This document shows, in pieces, positions 35,356-43,137 of a DNA stretch of 64,000 bases. Every line of letters begins with the position of its first letter. The first letter of the stretch is position 1. A model generated the notes under the pieces. It made no database searches. It was not told where the DNA came from and worked only from the letters and a program-made list of their open reading frames with translations. The translations under genes and the position numbers were made by a program. This DNA is from Hanstruepera marina (lineage in GTDB: Bacteria > Bacteroidota > Bacteroidia > Flavobacteriales > Flavobacteriaceae): NCBI RefSeq assembly GCF_019880635.1, contig NZ_JAINVX010000002.1, positions 186,001 to 250,000 of the forward strand, in the 5' to 3' direction.

Positions 35356-35748
35356 TTGAAAACATATAGTACTACACTTATAATCGGTTTCTTAATATTA
35401 TGTTCTTATTCAGTATTTGGACAAGCGTCCTATGCTAAAATTGAAAAGAATTATAATAATCGGGCAAGTAGTCTATCCCACAATCTTAACAAAACTAAAG
35501 ATACATTGCTTTTAAAAAGCACTCGGAAAATCACACATATTTACTCCATAAATAGCGATTATAAACGAGAGATAGACATATATTTAGATACAAATGAATA
35601 CCAATTGTCACTATCTGGGCTGTCACTAGGAAAGCATCTGTTGGTTGTTGGCGAATCTCCAAAAAAAATTGTATTTGTTTTAAGAATACAGCAAACACCA
35701 GAAATGATTACCCTTGAAAAATCAAAATTATCGTCTTTGGACGACTAG
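35356..35748 (+). CDS. small secreted protein of unknown function
   Basis: A 130-residue protein with a Sec signal peptide (about 22 residues, ending YSVFGQ) and a short mature domain of predicted beta-strands (KITHIYSINSDYKREIDIYL, KHLLVVGESPKKIVFVLRI). The start is TTG at 35356 (MKTYSTTLIIGF); there is no nearby in-frame ATG that keeps the signal. No family is recognised. It lies alone in the 587 bases between a terminator and the convergent DUF1343 gene; the 5' untranslated part (35213-35355) shows no clear promoter consensus. Confidence 0.6.
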   Translation: MKTYSTTLIIGFLILCSYSVFGQASYAKIEKNYNNRASSLSHNLNKTKDTLLLKSTRKITHIYSINSDYKREIDIYLDTNEYQLSLSGLSLGKHLLVVGESPKKIVFVLRIQQTPEMITLEKSKLSSLDD

Positions 35749-35754
35749 ACTTAA

Positions 35755-37026
35755 TCAATCATACAACAAATAAGGTCTTCTCATGGCATCGTAGATTTTT
35801 AGCCCAGCATCCCAAGTCTGTTTTATTTCAGCTTCAGTTAATCCAGCTTCAATTTGTTTTTGGAGTTTAGTGGTTCCAGCATGTTTTGTAAAGCCGTCTG
35901 TTAAGAAAAATAAGGATTTATCCATTGAATTTTCATAGGCCTTAATAATCCACTTTAAGGTCATGCCATTAATTTTTTCAGTACTTAAATCTTCACCATA
36001 ACACAGCTTGCCTTTGTGTTTAGGGTGCTTGGCTCCAAAATTTGATTCAGGTGTGTAAGTAAACGCCATGGTTTCGGGATTGAGAAAGGGCGCTCCAAAA
36101 CGTTGAAATTGAAATTCAGTGCCACGACCAGCATTTATGTTCGTGCCTTCAAACAAACCAAGACTTGGATATAGTTTAATAGCTTGATCGTTTGGTAAAT
36201 TAGGTGAAGGTCTAATGGGCAGACTATAAGATATTTCATGTGTGTAATTTGCTATAGGAATTACAGTAATATCACATTGAATACCATTTTTTAACCAGTT
36301 TTCGCCATTTATCATTTGAGCGTACTCACCAATAGTCATACCATGAACTAAAGGAATAGGATGCATACCTAAAAAGCTTCTATGTTCAATTTCTAAAGTT
36401 GGACCGTCAATATAATGGCCATTAGGATTTGGTCTATCTAAAATAATTAAAGGAATTTTGGCTTCAGCACAAGATTCCATGATATAGTGTAATGTTGAGA
36501 TATAGGTATAAAACCGTACGCCAACATCTTGAATATCAAAAATTATAATATCAATATCATTGAGTTGTTCTTTGGAAGGCTTTTTGCTTTTTCCATGTAA
36601 TGAAACAATAGATAACCCTGTTTTAGTGTCTACACCATCATTAACTAATTCGCCAGCATCTGAAGTACCGCGAAAACCATGTTCTGGAGAAAACACTTTC
36701 CTTACGTTAATATCTAGACTTAATAAGGAATCGACCAGATGTGTATAGCCCTTTTGTTCTGTCATCTCACTTTCGTCATAAAATATAACCGAAGTCTGAT
36801 TGGCAACAATACCAACGTTTTTGTCGGTTAATATTGGTAAATAGAGTTCTGTTCTGTTAGCACCAACATGTAATGACTTATCATGCTGAGCTTGTTGAAG
36901 CATCTGGTCTTCATTAGATTTTTTATTTATAGCAGGTTCAGTCTGTGAAAAGTTTCCACAGGAAATCAATACTAAAACAAATAAAAAAACGGTATTTTTG
37001 ATCTTATTAAAACCTAATTGCATCAT
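35755..37026 (-). CDS. DUF1343 lipoprotein (NamZ-like exo-beta-N-acetylmuramidase)
   Basis: A 423-residue protein with a lipoprotein signal (VFLFVLVLISC, Cys about 23). It shows the DUF1343/NamZ landmarks: VGIVANQTSVIF, KVFSPEHGFRG, VDTKTGLSIVSLHGK, DIQDVGVRFYTYISTLHY, LDRPNPNG, SPNLPNDQAIKLYPSLGLFEGTNINAGRGTEFQFQRFGAPF. NamZ of Bacillus removes terminal MurNAc from peptidoglycan fragments, so a wall-recycling or scavenging role is likely. The start codon at 37026 lies back to back with the start of the divergent permease gene, leaving no intergenic DNA. Confidence 0.9.
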   Translation of the reverse strand: MMQLGFNKIKNTVFLFVLVLISCGNFSQTEPAINKKSNEDQMLQQAQHDKSLHVGANRTELYLPILTDKNVGIVANQTSVIFYDESEMTEQKGYTHLVDSLLSLDINVRKVFSPEHGFRGTSDAGELVNDGVDTKTGLSIVSLHGKSKKPSKEQLNDIDIIIFDIQDVGVRFYTYISTLHYIMESCAEAKIPLIILDRPNPNGHYIDGPTLEIEHRSFLGMHPIPLVHGMTIGEYAQMINGENWLKNGIQCDITVIPIANYTHEISYSLPIRPSPNLPNDQAIKLYPSLGLFEGTNINAGRGTEFQFQRFGAPFLNPETMAFTYTPESNFGAKHPKHKGKLCYGEDLSTEKINGMTLKWIIKAYENSMDKSLFFLTDGFTKHAGTTKLQKQIEAGLTEAEIKQTWDAGLKIYDAMRRPYLLYD

Positions 37027-38262
37027 TTGAATTTCGAATATTTTACAGCTAAACGTATAATTGATAGTAAAGCGTATAAAAGTAGCGTTTCGGCACCAAT
37101 AATAAAAATTGGAATTACTGCAATTGCCATTGGTATGGTGGTCATGCTTATTGCCATTGCTACCGGAATTGGCTTACAACAAAAAATTCGTGACAAGGTT
37201 GTGGCTTTTAATGGCCACATCATGATTTCAAAGTTTGGTAGTAATAATTCACATGAAAGTGATAACTCTATTTCGTTGCAACAGGATTTTTATCCCGAAT
37301 TTAAAGTAGTAGAAGGCGTAAGTCACATTCAAGCGGTTGCAACCAAGTTCGGTATTATTAGAACGGAATCCGACTTTGAAGCTGTTATAGTTAAAGGAGT
37401 TGGTGGCGATTATAATTGGGATTATTTTCAGGAGTACTTGATTGAAGGTCGCTTACCTGATTTTTCTGAAACACGGAATGAGGATGTGTTAATTTCAAAA
37501 TATATTGCCAATAGATTAAATTTAAAATTGGGAGACACTATTCAAACCTATTTTATGCGTGAAGATATTAATAAACCACCACGCATCATTCCGTATAAAA
37601 TTGTTGGGATTTACAATTCAGGATTTCAAGATTTTGATAAAACATATATCATTACCGACTTAAAACATATTCAGCGACTTAATAACTGGGATGAAGATCA
37701 AGTGGGACATTTTGAATTGTTTGTTGATGATTATTCCCAATTGCAAAAAATCCAGGAACAGGTATATCAAAACACACCTTCTGAAATGAATACCATTACT
37801 GTAGAACAAAAATTTGACACCATTTTTGAATGGATAAATATTTTTGATAAAAACATCTATGGCATTATCGGTATTATGATTTTGGTTGCTGGAATCAATA
37901 TGATAACAGCTTTGTTGGTCTTGATTTTGGAGCGTACGCAAATGATAGGTATACTAAAGGCTTTGGGTAGTAGTAATTTAAGTATTCGAAAAATATTTCT
38001 TTACAACGCGTCTTATTTAGTTGTTCTGGGCCTGTTTTGGGGGAATGTTATTGGATTGGGGATTTTATTGGCACAAAAATATTTTAAATTATTTCCTTTA
38101 AATCCTGATGTATACTATGTAAGCGAGGCACCAGTATTTTTAAGTTTAGGTTATGTTATAGCTTTAAATATAGGGACCTTTGTGATGTGCATGCTTATGT
38201 TACTTTTACCATCTTACATCATTACAAAAATATCGCCAGTCAAAGCCATGCGTTTTGAGTAG
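37027..38262 (+). CDS. FtsX-like permease, LolC/LolE-type lipoprotein-releasing ABC transporter subunit
   Basis: A 411-residue permease with one N-terminal helix (about IGITAIAIGMVVMLIAIATGIGL), a large periplasmic MacB-like domain (about 50-260) and three C-terminal helices. The family tag at the C-terminus is KISPVKAMRFE. I place the start at the TTG 37027 because the Flavobacteriia orthologues begin (M)NFEYFTAKRI; reading from TTG 37018 would add three residues (MHH). The start directly abuts the divergent DUF1343 start. The ATPase partner is not adjacent. It probably extracts lipoproteins from the inner membrane. Confidence 0.85.
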   Translation: MNFEYFTAKRIIDSKAYKSSVSAPIIKIGITAIAIGMVVMLIAIATGIGLQQKIRDKVVAFNGHIMISKFGSNNSHESDNSISLQQDFYPEFKVVEGVSHIQAVATKFGIIRTESDFEAVIVKGVGGDYNWDYFQEYLIEGRLPDFSETRNEDVLISKYIANRLNLKLGDTIQTYFMREDINKPPRIIPYKIVGIYNSGFQDFDKTYIITDLKHIQRLNNWDEDQVGHFELFVDDYSQLQKIQEQVYQNTPSEMNTITVEQKFDTIFEWINIFDKNIYGIIGIMILVAGINMITALLVLILERTQMIGILKALGSSNLSIRKIFLYNASYLVVLGLFWGNVIGLGILLAQKYFKLFPLNPDVYYVSEAPVFLSLGYVIALNIGTFVMCMLMLLLPSYIITKISPVKAMRFE

Positions 38263-38263
38263 T

Positions 38264-38300
38264 CTTGTTATTGCGAGGAGCAAGCGACGTAGCAATATCA
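38264..38300. repeat. Bacteroidota intergenic palindromic repeat
   Basis: TTGTTATTGCGAGGAGCAAG...GACGTAGCAATATC has terminal inverted arms ATTGC (38270-38274) and GCAAT (38292-38296) and a GC-rich core that differs from its surroundings. Elements reading ATTGCGAGG...CGACGTAGCAAT are scattered through many Bacteroidota genomes (recalled, not searched). It begins directly after the permease stop codon. Confidence 0.6.
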
Positions 38301-38357
38301 AAATAAATACTTACTTTAAATAACCACCTCATTTCTTTACTTTTCTAACTTTTACTG

Positions 38358-38365
38358 TACATTTG
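38358..38365 (+). promoter_or_regulatory. probable -7 promoter element of the cysteine synthase gene
   Basis: TACATTTG matches TAnnTTTG; transcription would start near 38372, 12 bases before the ATG at 38384. A TTTA at 38336-38339, 18 bases upstream, is a weak -33 candidate. Confidence 0.5.
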
Positions 38366-38383
38366 CACCGCAAATAGATAAGT

Positions 38384-39364
38384 ATGGATTACGCAAAAAA
38401 TATATTAGAAACCATAGGTAATACACCTTTGGTTAAAATCAATAAACTAACCGAAGAATTACCATGCATGGTTTTGTCAAAATACGAAACCTTTAATCCC
38501 GGGAATTCAGTTAAGGACCGTATGGCTTTAAAAATGATTGAAGATGCCGAAGCCGATGGACGCTTAAAACCTGGAGGTACCATTATTGAAGGTACTTCGG
38601 GTAATACCGGAATGGGTTTAGCTTTAGCTGCCATTGTAAAAGGCTACAAATGTATTTTCGTAATTTCAGACAAACAGTCTAAAGAGAAAATGGACATACT
38701 TCGCGCTGTAGGAGCCGAGGTGATTGTTTGTCCTACCGATGTTGAGCCAGACGACCCTAGAAGTTACTATTCTGTTTCAAAACGTCTAGGTGATGAAACA
38801 CCAAACTCTTGGTATGTTAACCAATACGACAACCCAAGTAATGCAAAAGCACATTACGAAAGTACAGGGCCAGAAATCTGGAAACAGACCGATGGTAGAG
38901 TCACGCACTTTGTAGTTGGCGTGGGAACAGGAGGTACCATTTCTGGTGTTGGTAAATATTTAAAGGAACAAAATCCAAATGTTAAGGTTTGGGGAGTGGA
39001 CACCTATGGTAGCGTGTTTAAAAAATACCACGAAACCGGTATTTTTGATGAAAACGAAATTTATCCTTACGTAACCGAAGGTATTGGTGAAGATATTTTA
39101 CCGGAAAACGTAGACTTCTCTATTATTGACGGTTTTACCAAAGTAACCGATAAAGATGCTGCCGTTTACACCCAGTTATTGGCTAAAGAAGAAGGTATGT
39201 TTTTGGGTAACTCTGCAGGAGCAGCTATTAAAGGCGTGCTACAGCTAAAAGAACATTTTGGAAAAGATGATGTTGTTGTGGTGTTGTTTCACGACCATGG
39301 TAGCCGTTATGTAGGCAAAATGTTTAATAACGACTGGATGCGAAAAATGGGGTATATCGAGTAG
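38384..39364 (+). CDS. cysM: PLP-dependent cysteine synthase family protein
   Basis: A 326-residue fold-type II PLP enzyme. PLP lysine K44 lies in NPGNSVKDRMALK, the substrate loop is GTSGNTGMGLAL, and the phosphate cradle is GVGTGGTISGVG. It catalyses sulfhydrylation of O-acetylserine (or O-phosphoserine, or homologues) to cysteine. The insertion PDDPRSYYSVSKRLGDETPNSWYVNQYDNPSN resembles the cystathionine beta-synthase-like subgroup, so a CBS activity is possible. The length is typical for enzymes without the regulatory CBS-pair domain. The ending DWMRKMGYIE is common in Flavobacteriia orthologues. Confidence 0.92.
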   Translation: MDYAKNILETIGNTPLVKINKLTEELPCMVLSKYETFNPGNSVKDRMALKMIEDAEADGRLKPGGTIIEGTSGNTGMGLALAAIVKGYKCIFVISDKQSKEKMDILRAVGAEVIVCPTDVEPDDPRSYYSVSKRLGDETPNSWYVNQYDNPSNAKAHYESTGPEIWKQTDGRVTHFVVGVGTGGTISGVGKYLKEQNPNVKVWGVDTYGSVFKKYHETGIFDENEIYPYVTEGIGEDILPENVDFSIIDGFTKVTDKDAAVYTQLLAKEEGMFLGNSAGAAIKGVLQLKEHFGKDDVVVVLFHDHGSRYVGKMFNNDWMRKMGYIE

Positions 39365-39442
39365 GTTTTTTGAAGTTTCGATAACTTATTGATATGATAT
39401 CGTTTTAAGGATTTATATCAGGAGTTAACGAAGTTCGATTTT

Positions 39443-39874
39443 TTAATTGAGATTGTCAAATTTTAAACGCAAGACATCTTGGTTGCTTTCTTTATGAAAA
39501 TAGGAATGCATGTATTTAAAACCGTATTTCTTATAAAAAGCTCTACCAATAGCGTTTTTATCAAAGACCTCTACCTCTAAACTCTTATAAGAAGGTTTAA
39601 TGAAGTTTACTAATTGCGAACCAATACCTTTGCTATGATGGTTTGGTAAAACAAATAAACCACCAATTTCATTATCCATCATACTTATAAAACCTAGAAT
39701 AGTACCATGCTCTTCATAAACCCAAGTTTCAGAGTCAGGAATATACATATCACGCATAGCTGTTTTAACTTGTTCAACAAAAGCATCATCTAAAAACGGA
39801 TGTGCCAGTGTAGATGCTTGATACCAAATATTGAGAATAGCTTCGAGGTCTTTGGGAGAGTGTTTTCTTATCAT
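39443..39874 (-). CDS. GNAT family N-acetyltransferase
   Basis: A 143-residue acetyltransferase. The A-motif is GGLFVLPNHHSKGIGSQLVNF (about 75-95), preceded by the strand EEHGTILGFISMMDN and followed by NAIGRAFYKKYGFKY with the GNAT motif B tyrosine region. It resembles the PanZ/YiaC-like small GNATs; the substrate is unknown. The start shares one base (39874) with the stop of the upstream CIA30 gene, so it is in an operon with it. The 78-base gap to the convergent cysteine synthase gene shows no convincing terminator. Confidence 0.85.
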   Translation of the reverse strand: MIRKHSPKDLEAILNIWYQASTLAHPFLDDAFVEQVKTAMRDMYIPDSETWVYEEHGTILGFISMMDNEIGGLFVLPNHHSKGIGSQLVNFIKPSYKSLEVEVFDKNAIGRAFYKKYGFKYMHSYFHKESNQDVLRLKFDNLN

Positions 39875-40401
39875 TATTTAATGAGTTCAATTTTATCCAG
39901 TACCAATTTAAAGGTTTGTACTTTTTTATTGCCGATTAAAATACCAATTTCTTCAATAGTTTCACCTTTAAAATTAGGTATATCCAAATCTCTGCCTCGA
40001 AAAACAGGGTAAAAAGCTTTCAAAGGAATATCAATGGCTCCCCAATTATTGTCCGATTGAAAATAAGCAGTATAGGAATAATAATCGTTTCGGTTGCTTT
40101 TTAATCGCAATTGATAACTGTTGCCGTCACCTTTAACGTACAGCCTTATTTTAGTATAGTCTTTAACATCAATTGTTGGGCATTCATATTTTATAGAAGA
40201 AAAGCCTCCATTGTTATCCAGTGAAATATTCCCTTCAAAAACACCATGACCGTTTTCGTCTATATAAAAATTACCATCAGAGCGTCCACCCATAACTACG
40301 TCATCAATCACTAGCCAATCGTTAGCTTTACTATTAGTGTTAAAGTCGTATAGAGTTGATGTGTTTTGCATGATTATAAGTAAACAACAGAGTAAGTACA
40401 T
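39874..40401 (-). CDS. CIA30 family protein (complex I intermediate-associated protein 30-like)
   Basis: A 175-residue protein with a hydrophobic N-terminus (MYLLCCLLIIM, weak signal) and the beta-sandwich domain called CIA30: DWLVIDDVVMGGRSDG, GVFEGNISLDNNGGFSSIK, YTKIRLYVKGDGNSYQLRLK, WGAIDIPLKAFYPVFRGRD and EEIGILIGNK. The family is carbohydrate-binding-like, and its bacterial function is unclear; the mitochondrial member helps complex I assembly, but no complex I gene is near. It shares one base with the following GNAT gene. The start is the ATG at 40401; a downstream ATG (MQNTSTLYDF) would remove the hydrophobic part. Confidence 0.88.
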   Translation of the reverse strand: MYLLCCLLIIMQNTSTLYDFNTNSKANDWLVIDDVVMGGRSDGNFYIDENGHGVFEGNISLDNNGGFSSIKYECPTIDVKDYTKIRLYVKGDGNSYQLRLKSNRNDYYSYTAYFQSDNNWGAIDIPLKAFYPVFRGRDLDIPNFKGETIEEIGILIGNKKVQTFKLVLDKIELIK

Positions 40402-40502
40402 ATTCCTAAAAAAGCTTTTTTGTAAACATACAAAATGTTACAGTGTATTCTCTTAAACAAAGCTTAAACATGTATACCTTTATTTTGTAACTTGTTTTTT
40501 AT

Positions 40503-41774
40503 ATGCAAGAAGACTTTTTACACTACATCTGGAAGCAAAAAAAATATCAATTGGTCAATTTGAAAACGGTTGATGGCACAGCTGTTTTGGTAAAATCATC
40601 TGGAACACATAATCATCTGGCTGGTCCAGATTTTTTTAATGCCCAAGTTAGAATTGGTAACCAGCTTTGGGCTGGGAATGTAGAAATACATATTAAATCC
40701 AGTGATTGGTACGTACACAACCATGAAACCGATTCCAACTACAACAATGTTATTTTACATGTGGTTTGGGAGCATGATGCCGATATATATAGAAAAGATA
40801 ATTCGGTCATTCCTACCCTGGAACTCAAAAACTACATAAGCCAATCTGTTTTAGATAATTATCAAAAATTGTTTTCTAAATCCAACAAATGGATTAATTG
40901 TGAAAACGATTTTTCTGATATTAATAATTTTAGCCTGCAAAACTGGTTAGATCGTTTGTATTTTGAACGCCTAGAAAGTAAGTCGGTTGTTATTCAGGAA
41001 TTATTGCAAAAATCCAAGAACAATTGGGAAGCCGTTTTGTTTAGTATGCTTGCCAAGAATTTCGGTTTAAATATAAACGGCGAAGCCTTTTTAAGCATGA
41101 GCCAATCGTTTGATTTTTCAATCGTTCGAAAGTTGCAATCCAATTCCATAGATTTAGAGGCATTGTTCTTTGGGCAAATTGGTTTGTTGGATTCGGTATT
41201 AGAGGACGCCTATCATAAACAACTTTTAGAAAGATACCACTATATAAAGCATAAGTTTGGCTTGGAAAATTCCGCGGTCTTACCCGCTCAGTTTTTTAAG
41301 TTGCGACCACCAAATTTCCCTACTATCAGGTTATCCCAACTTGCTATGTTATATTCTAAGTACCATAATTTGTTTTCCCAAATACTTGATGTAAGCACCT
41401 TAACCGATTTCTACAAAACATTTGAAGTTACGGTTTCTACATATTGGCAAACCCATTATAACTTTGGTACTGTCTCAAAAAGGTCTAAAAAAGCCCTTAC
41501 CAAACCATTTGTAAATCTATTGCTTATAAATACCATTGTTCCCATAAAGTTTGCTTACGCCAAGAGTTTAGGTAAGGAAATAACAGAAGACATTCTTCAG
41601 CTTATGGAACTCATTCCAGAAGAGAGTAATAGTATAGTTTCTAAATTTAAAAAATTAAAGAAAGGTAACTACTCAGCTTATCAATCCCAAGCCTTTATTC
41701 AGCTTAAAAAAGAGTATTGCGACAAGAATAAATGCTTGCAATGTGCTATTGGAAATGCACTTTTAAGCGAATAA
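40503..41774 (+). CDS. DUF2851 family protein
   Basis: A 423-residue cytoplasmic protein characteristic of Bacteroidota. The conserved N-terminal block is MQEDFLHYIWKQKKY, then SGTHNHLAGPDFFNAQVRIG, WAGNVEIHIKSSDWYVHNHE, NVILHVVWEHDAD, and a C-terminal CDKNKCLQCAIGN cysteine pair motif. The H-N-x-x-A-G-P-D-F-x-N-A and EIHIKSSDW motifs recall restriction-endonuclease-like metal sites, but no activity is known to me. The gene heads a tight plus-strand run with the PspC and K+-channel genes (gaps of 16 and 3 bases). Confidence 0.9.
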   Translation: MQEDFLHYIWKQKKYQLVNLKTVDGTAVLVKSSGTHNHLAGPDFFNAQVRIGNQLWAGNVEIHIKSSDWYVHNHETDSNYNNVILHVVWEHDADIYRKDNSVIPTLELKNYISQSVLDNYQKLFSKSNKWINCENDFSDINNFSLQNWLDRLYFERLESKSVVIQELLQKSKNNWEAVLFSMLAKNFGLNINGEAFLSMSQSFDFSIVRKLQSNSIDLEALFFGQIGLLDSVLEDAYHKQLLERYHYIKHKFGLENSAVLPAQFFKLRPPNFPTIRLSQLAMLYSKYHNLFSQILDVSTLTDFYKTFEVTVSTYWQTHYNFGTVSKRSKKALTKPFVNLLLINTIVPIKFAYAKSLGKEITEDILQLMELIPEESNSIVSKFKKLKKGNYSAYQSQAFIQLKKEYCDKNKCLQCAIGNALLSE

Positions 41775-41790
41775 ATTATTACATTGCAGC

Positions 41791-42018
41791 ATGAACATTA
41801 TTTACAGACCATTGCTATATTTTCAACGGCATGGATACTATGTGTGTCAACGCATTGCAGACCGTTTGGGTATTCGGGCTAAAGTGGTTAGAACGTCGTT
41901 TGTGTATCTTACATTTGTAACTTTAGGTTTTGGTTTTGCGTTATACTTGTTCTTGGCATTTTGGATGCGCATTAAAGATTTATTGTACACAAAACGGTCA
42001 TCAGTTTTTGATTTATAA
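41791..42018 (+). CDS. PspC domain protein
   Basis: A 75-residue protein with the PspC pattern: an N-terminal helix-turn region (GYYVCQRIADRLGIRAKVVRTSFVYLTF) followed by a membrane helix (LGFGFALYLFLAFWM) and a basic tail. The ends differ from E. coli PspC, but the core matches the short PspC domains common in Bacteroidota, thought to sense membrane stress. It follows DUF2851 by 16 bases and precedes the ion-channel gene by 3 bases, so all three are probably co-transcribed. Confidence 0.78.
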   Translation: MNIIYRPLLYFQRHGYYVCQRIADRLGIRAKVVRTSFVYLTFVTLGFGFALYLFLAFWMRIKDLLYTKRSSVFDL

Positions 42019-42021
42019 TTT

Positions 42022-43053
42022 ATGAGTAATAAAATAATACGATTGTTTAGATCAAAAATATATACAGCCATCATATTACTGCTTGGTTTACTGATGGTTG
42101 GCGTTGTGGGTTTTAGAATGTTATCTGGTTATACTTGGATAAATGCACTTTACATGACGGTAATAACCATTACCACTGTTGGATTTGGAGAAGTAAGGCC
42201 GTTAGATGAACCTTCAAAAATATTCACTATTTTTTTAATCCTCACCAGTGTTGTTATTGTGGGGTATGCTTTAAAAGTTATTACAGAATACATATTGAGT
42301 CAGAATAATATTGATGAATTAAAACAGAAGAAGATGCAAAAAAAGATTGACAGCCTATCTAACCACATCATTATTTGTGGTTATGGAAGAAATGGTAAGC
42401 AGGCAGCAACTAAATTAATTGCATACAAAAAGCCATTTGTGGTAATTGAGAGAAATAAAGATACTATTGAAAAACATCAGAATGAATTGGTACCTTTTCT
42501 TCATGGGAATGCTAATGAAGACGACATACTTTTACAGGCAGGAATAGAACGGGCAAATACTTTAATTTCTGCATTGCCCAATGATGCTGATAATTTATTT
42601 GTGGTGTTATCGGCTAGGCAAATTAATAGTAATATGACCATTATTAGTCGTGCATCTCAAGAAACATCCTATAAAAAGCTAAAATTGGCTGGGGCAAACA
42701 ACGTTATCCTTCCCGATAAAATAGGAGGCGACCACATGGCGTCTTTGGTTGTGGTTCCAGATTTAATAGAGTTTATAGATAATTTGTCAATCGTAGGTAA
42801 GGCCAATATTAATATAGAAGAAGTTGAGGTGAGTAAACTATACGATGTGTCAACTGTAAAGACCATTCGCGATTTGGATTTAAGACGAAAAACAGGTTGC
42901 AACGTTATTGGCTATAAAAACATTGATGGCGAATATATTGTTAACCCAGAAGCCGATCAAAAACTTATGCCAGGCTCAAAAATTATTGTGCTAGGCAGGC
43001 CTGAACAAATTCACAAGCTTAATACAGAGTACAATATAAAAGCGCATTTATAG
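42022..43053 (+). CDS. potassium channel protein with RCK (TrkA-N/TrkA-C) domain
   Basis: A 343-residue two-helix channel. Residues about 10-35 and 70-95 are membrane helices around a P-loop with the selectivity filter TTVGFGEV. The cytoplasmic part starts with a NAD-binding Rossmann site HIIICGYGRNGKQAATKL (G-x-G-x-x-G) of the RCK domain, ending with a TrkA-C-like segment (SKLYDVSTVKTIRDLDLR). Such channels conduct K+ and are gated by nucleotides or Ca2+. The filter is GFGE where GYGD is usual, but GFGE occurs in MthK-like relatives. It is the last gene of the DUF2851-PspC-channel run. Confidence 0.9.
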   Translation: MSNKIIRLFRSKIYTAIILLLGLLMVGVVGFRMLSGYTWINALYMTVITITTVGFGEVRPLDEPSKIFTIFLILTSVVIVGYALKVITEYILSQNNIDELKQKKMQKKIDSLSNHIIICGYGRNGKQAATKLIAYKKPFVVIERNKDTIEKHQNELVPFLHGNANEDDILLQAGIERANTLISALPNDADNLFVVLSARQINSNMTIISRASQETSYKKLKLAGANNVILPDKIGGDHMASLVVVPDLIEFIDNLSIVGKANINIEEVEVSKLYDVSTVKTIRDLDLRRKTGCNVIGYKNIDGEYIVNPEADQKLMPGSKIIVLGRPEQIHKLNTEYNIKAHL

Positions 43054-43137
43054 GGTTTTAACAAATCAGGTTTTAAAAACTCATTTTTTTTTAGCATCTT
43101 GCTGACTTTATTTATTTAACTAAACTAACATTTTACT

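Noticed and set aside
39365-39442. Terminator between the convergent cysteine synthase and GNAT genes
   Set aside because: Only 5-bp inverted repeats (AAGTT/AACTT, CGATA/TATCG) without a T run; too weak to call.
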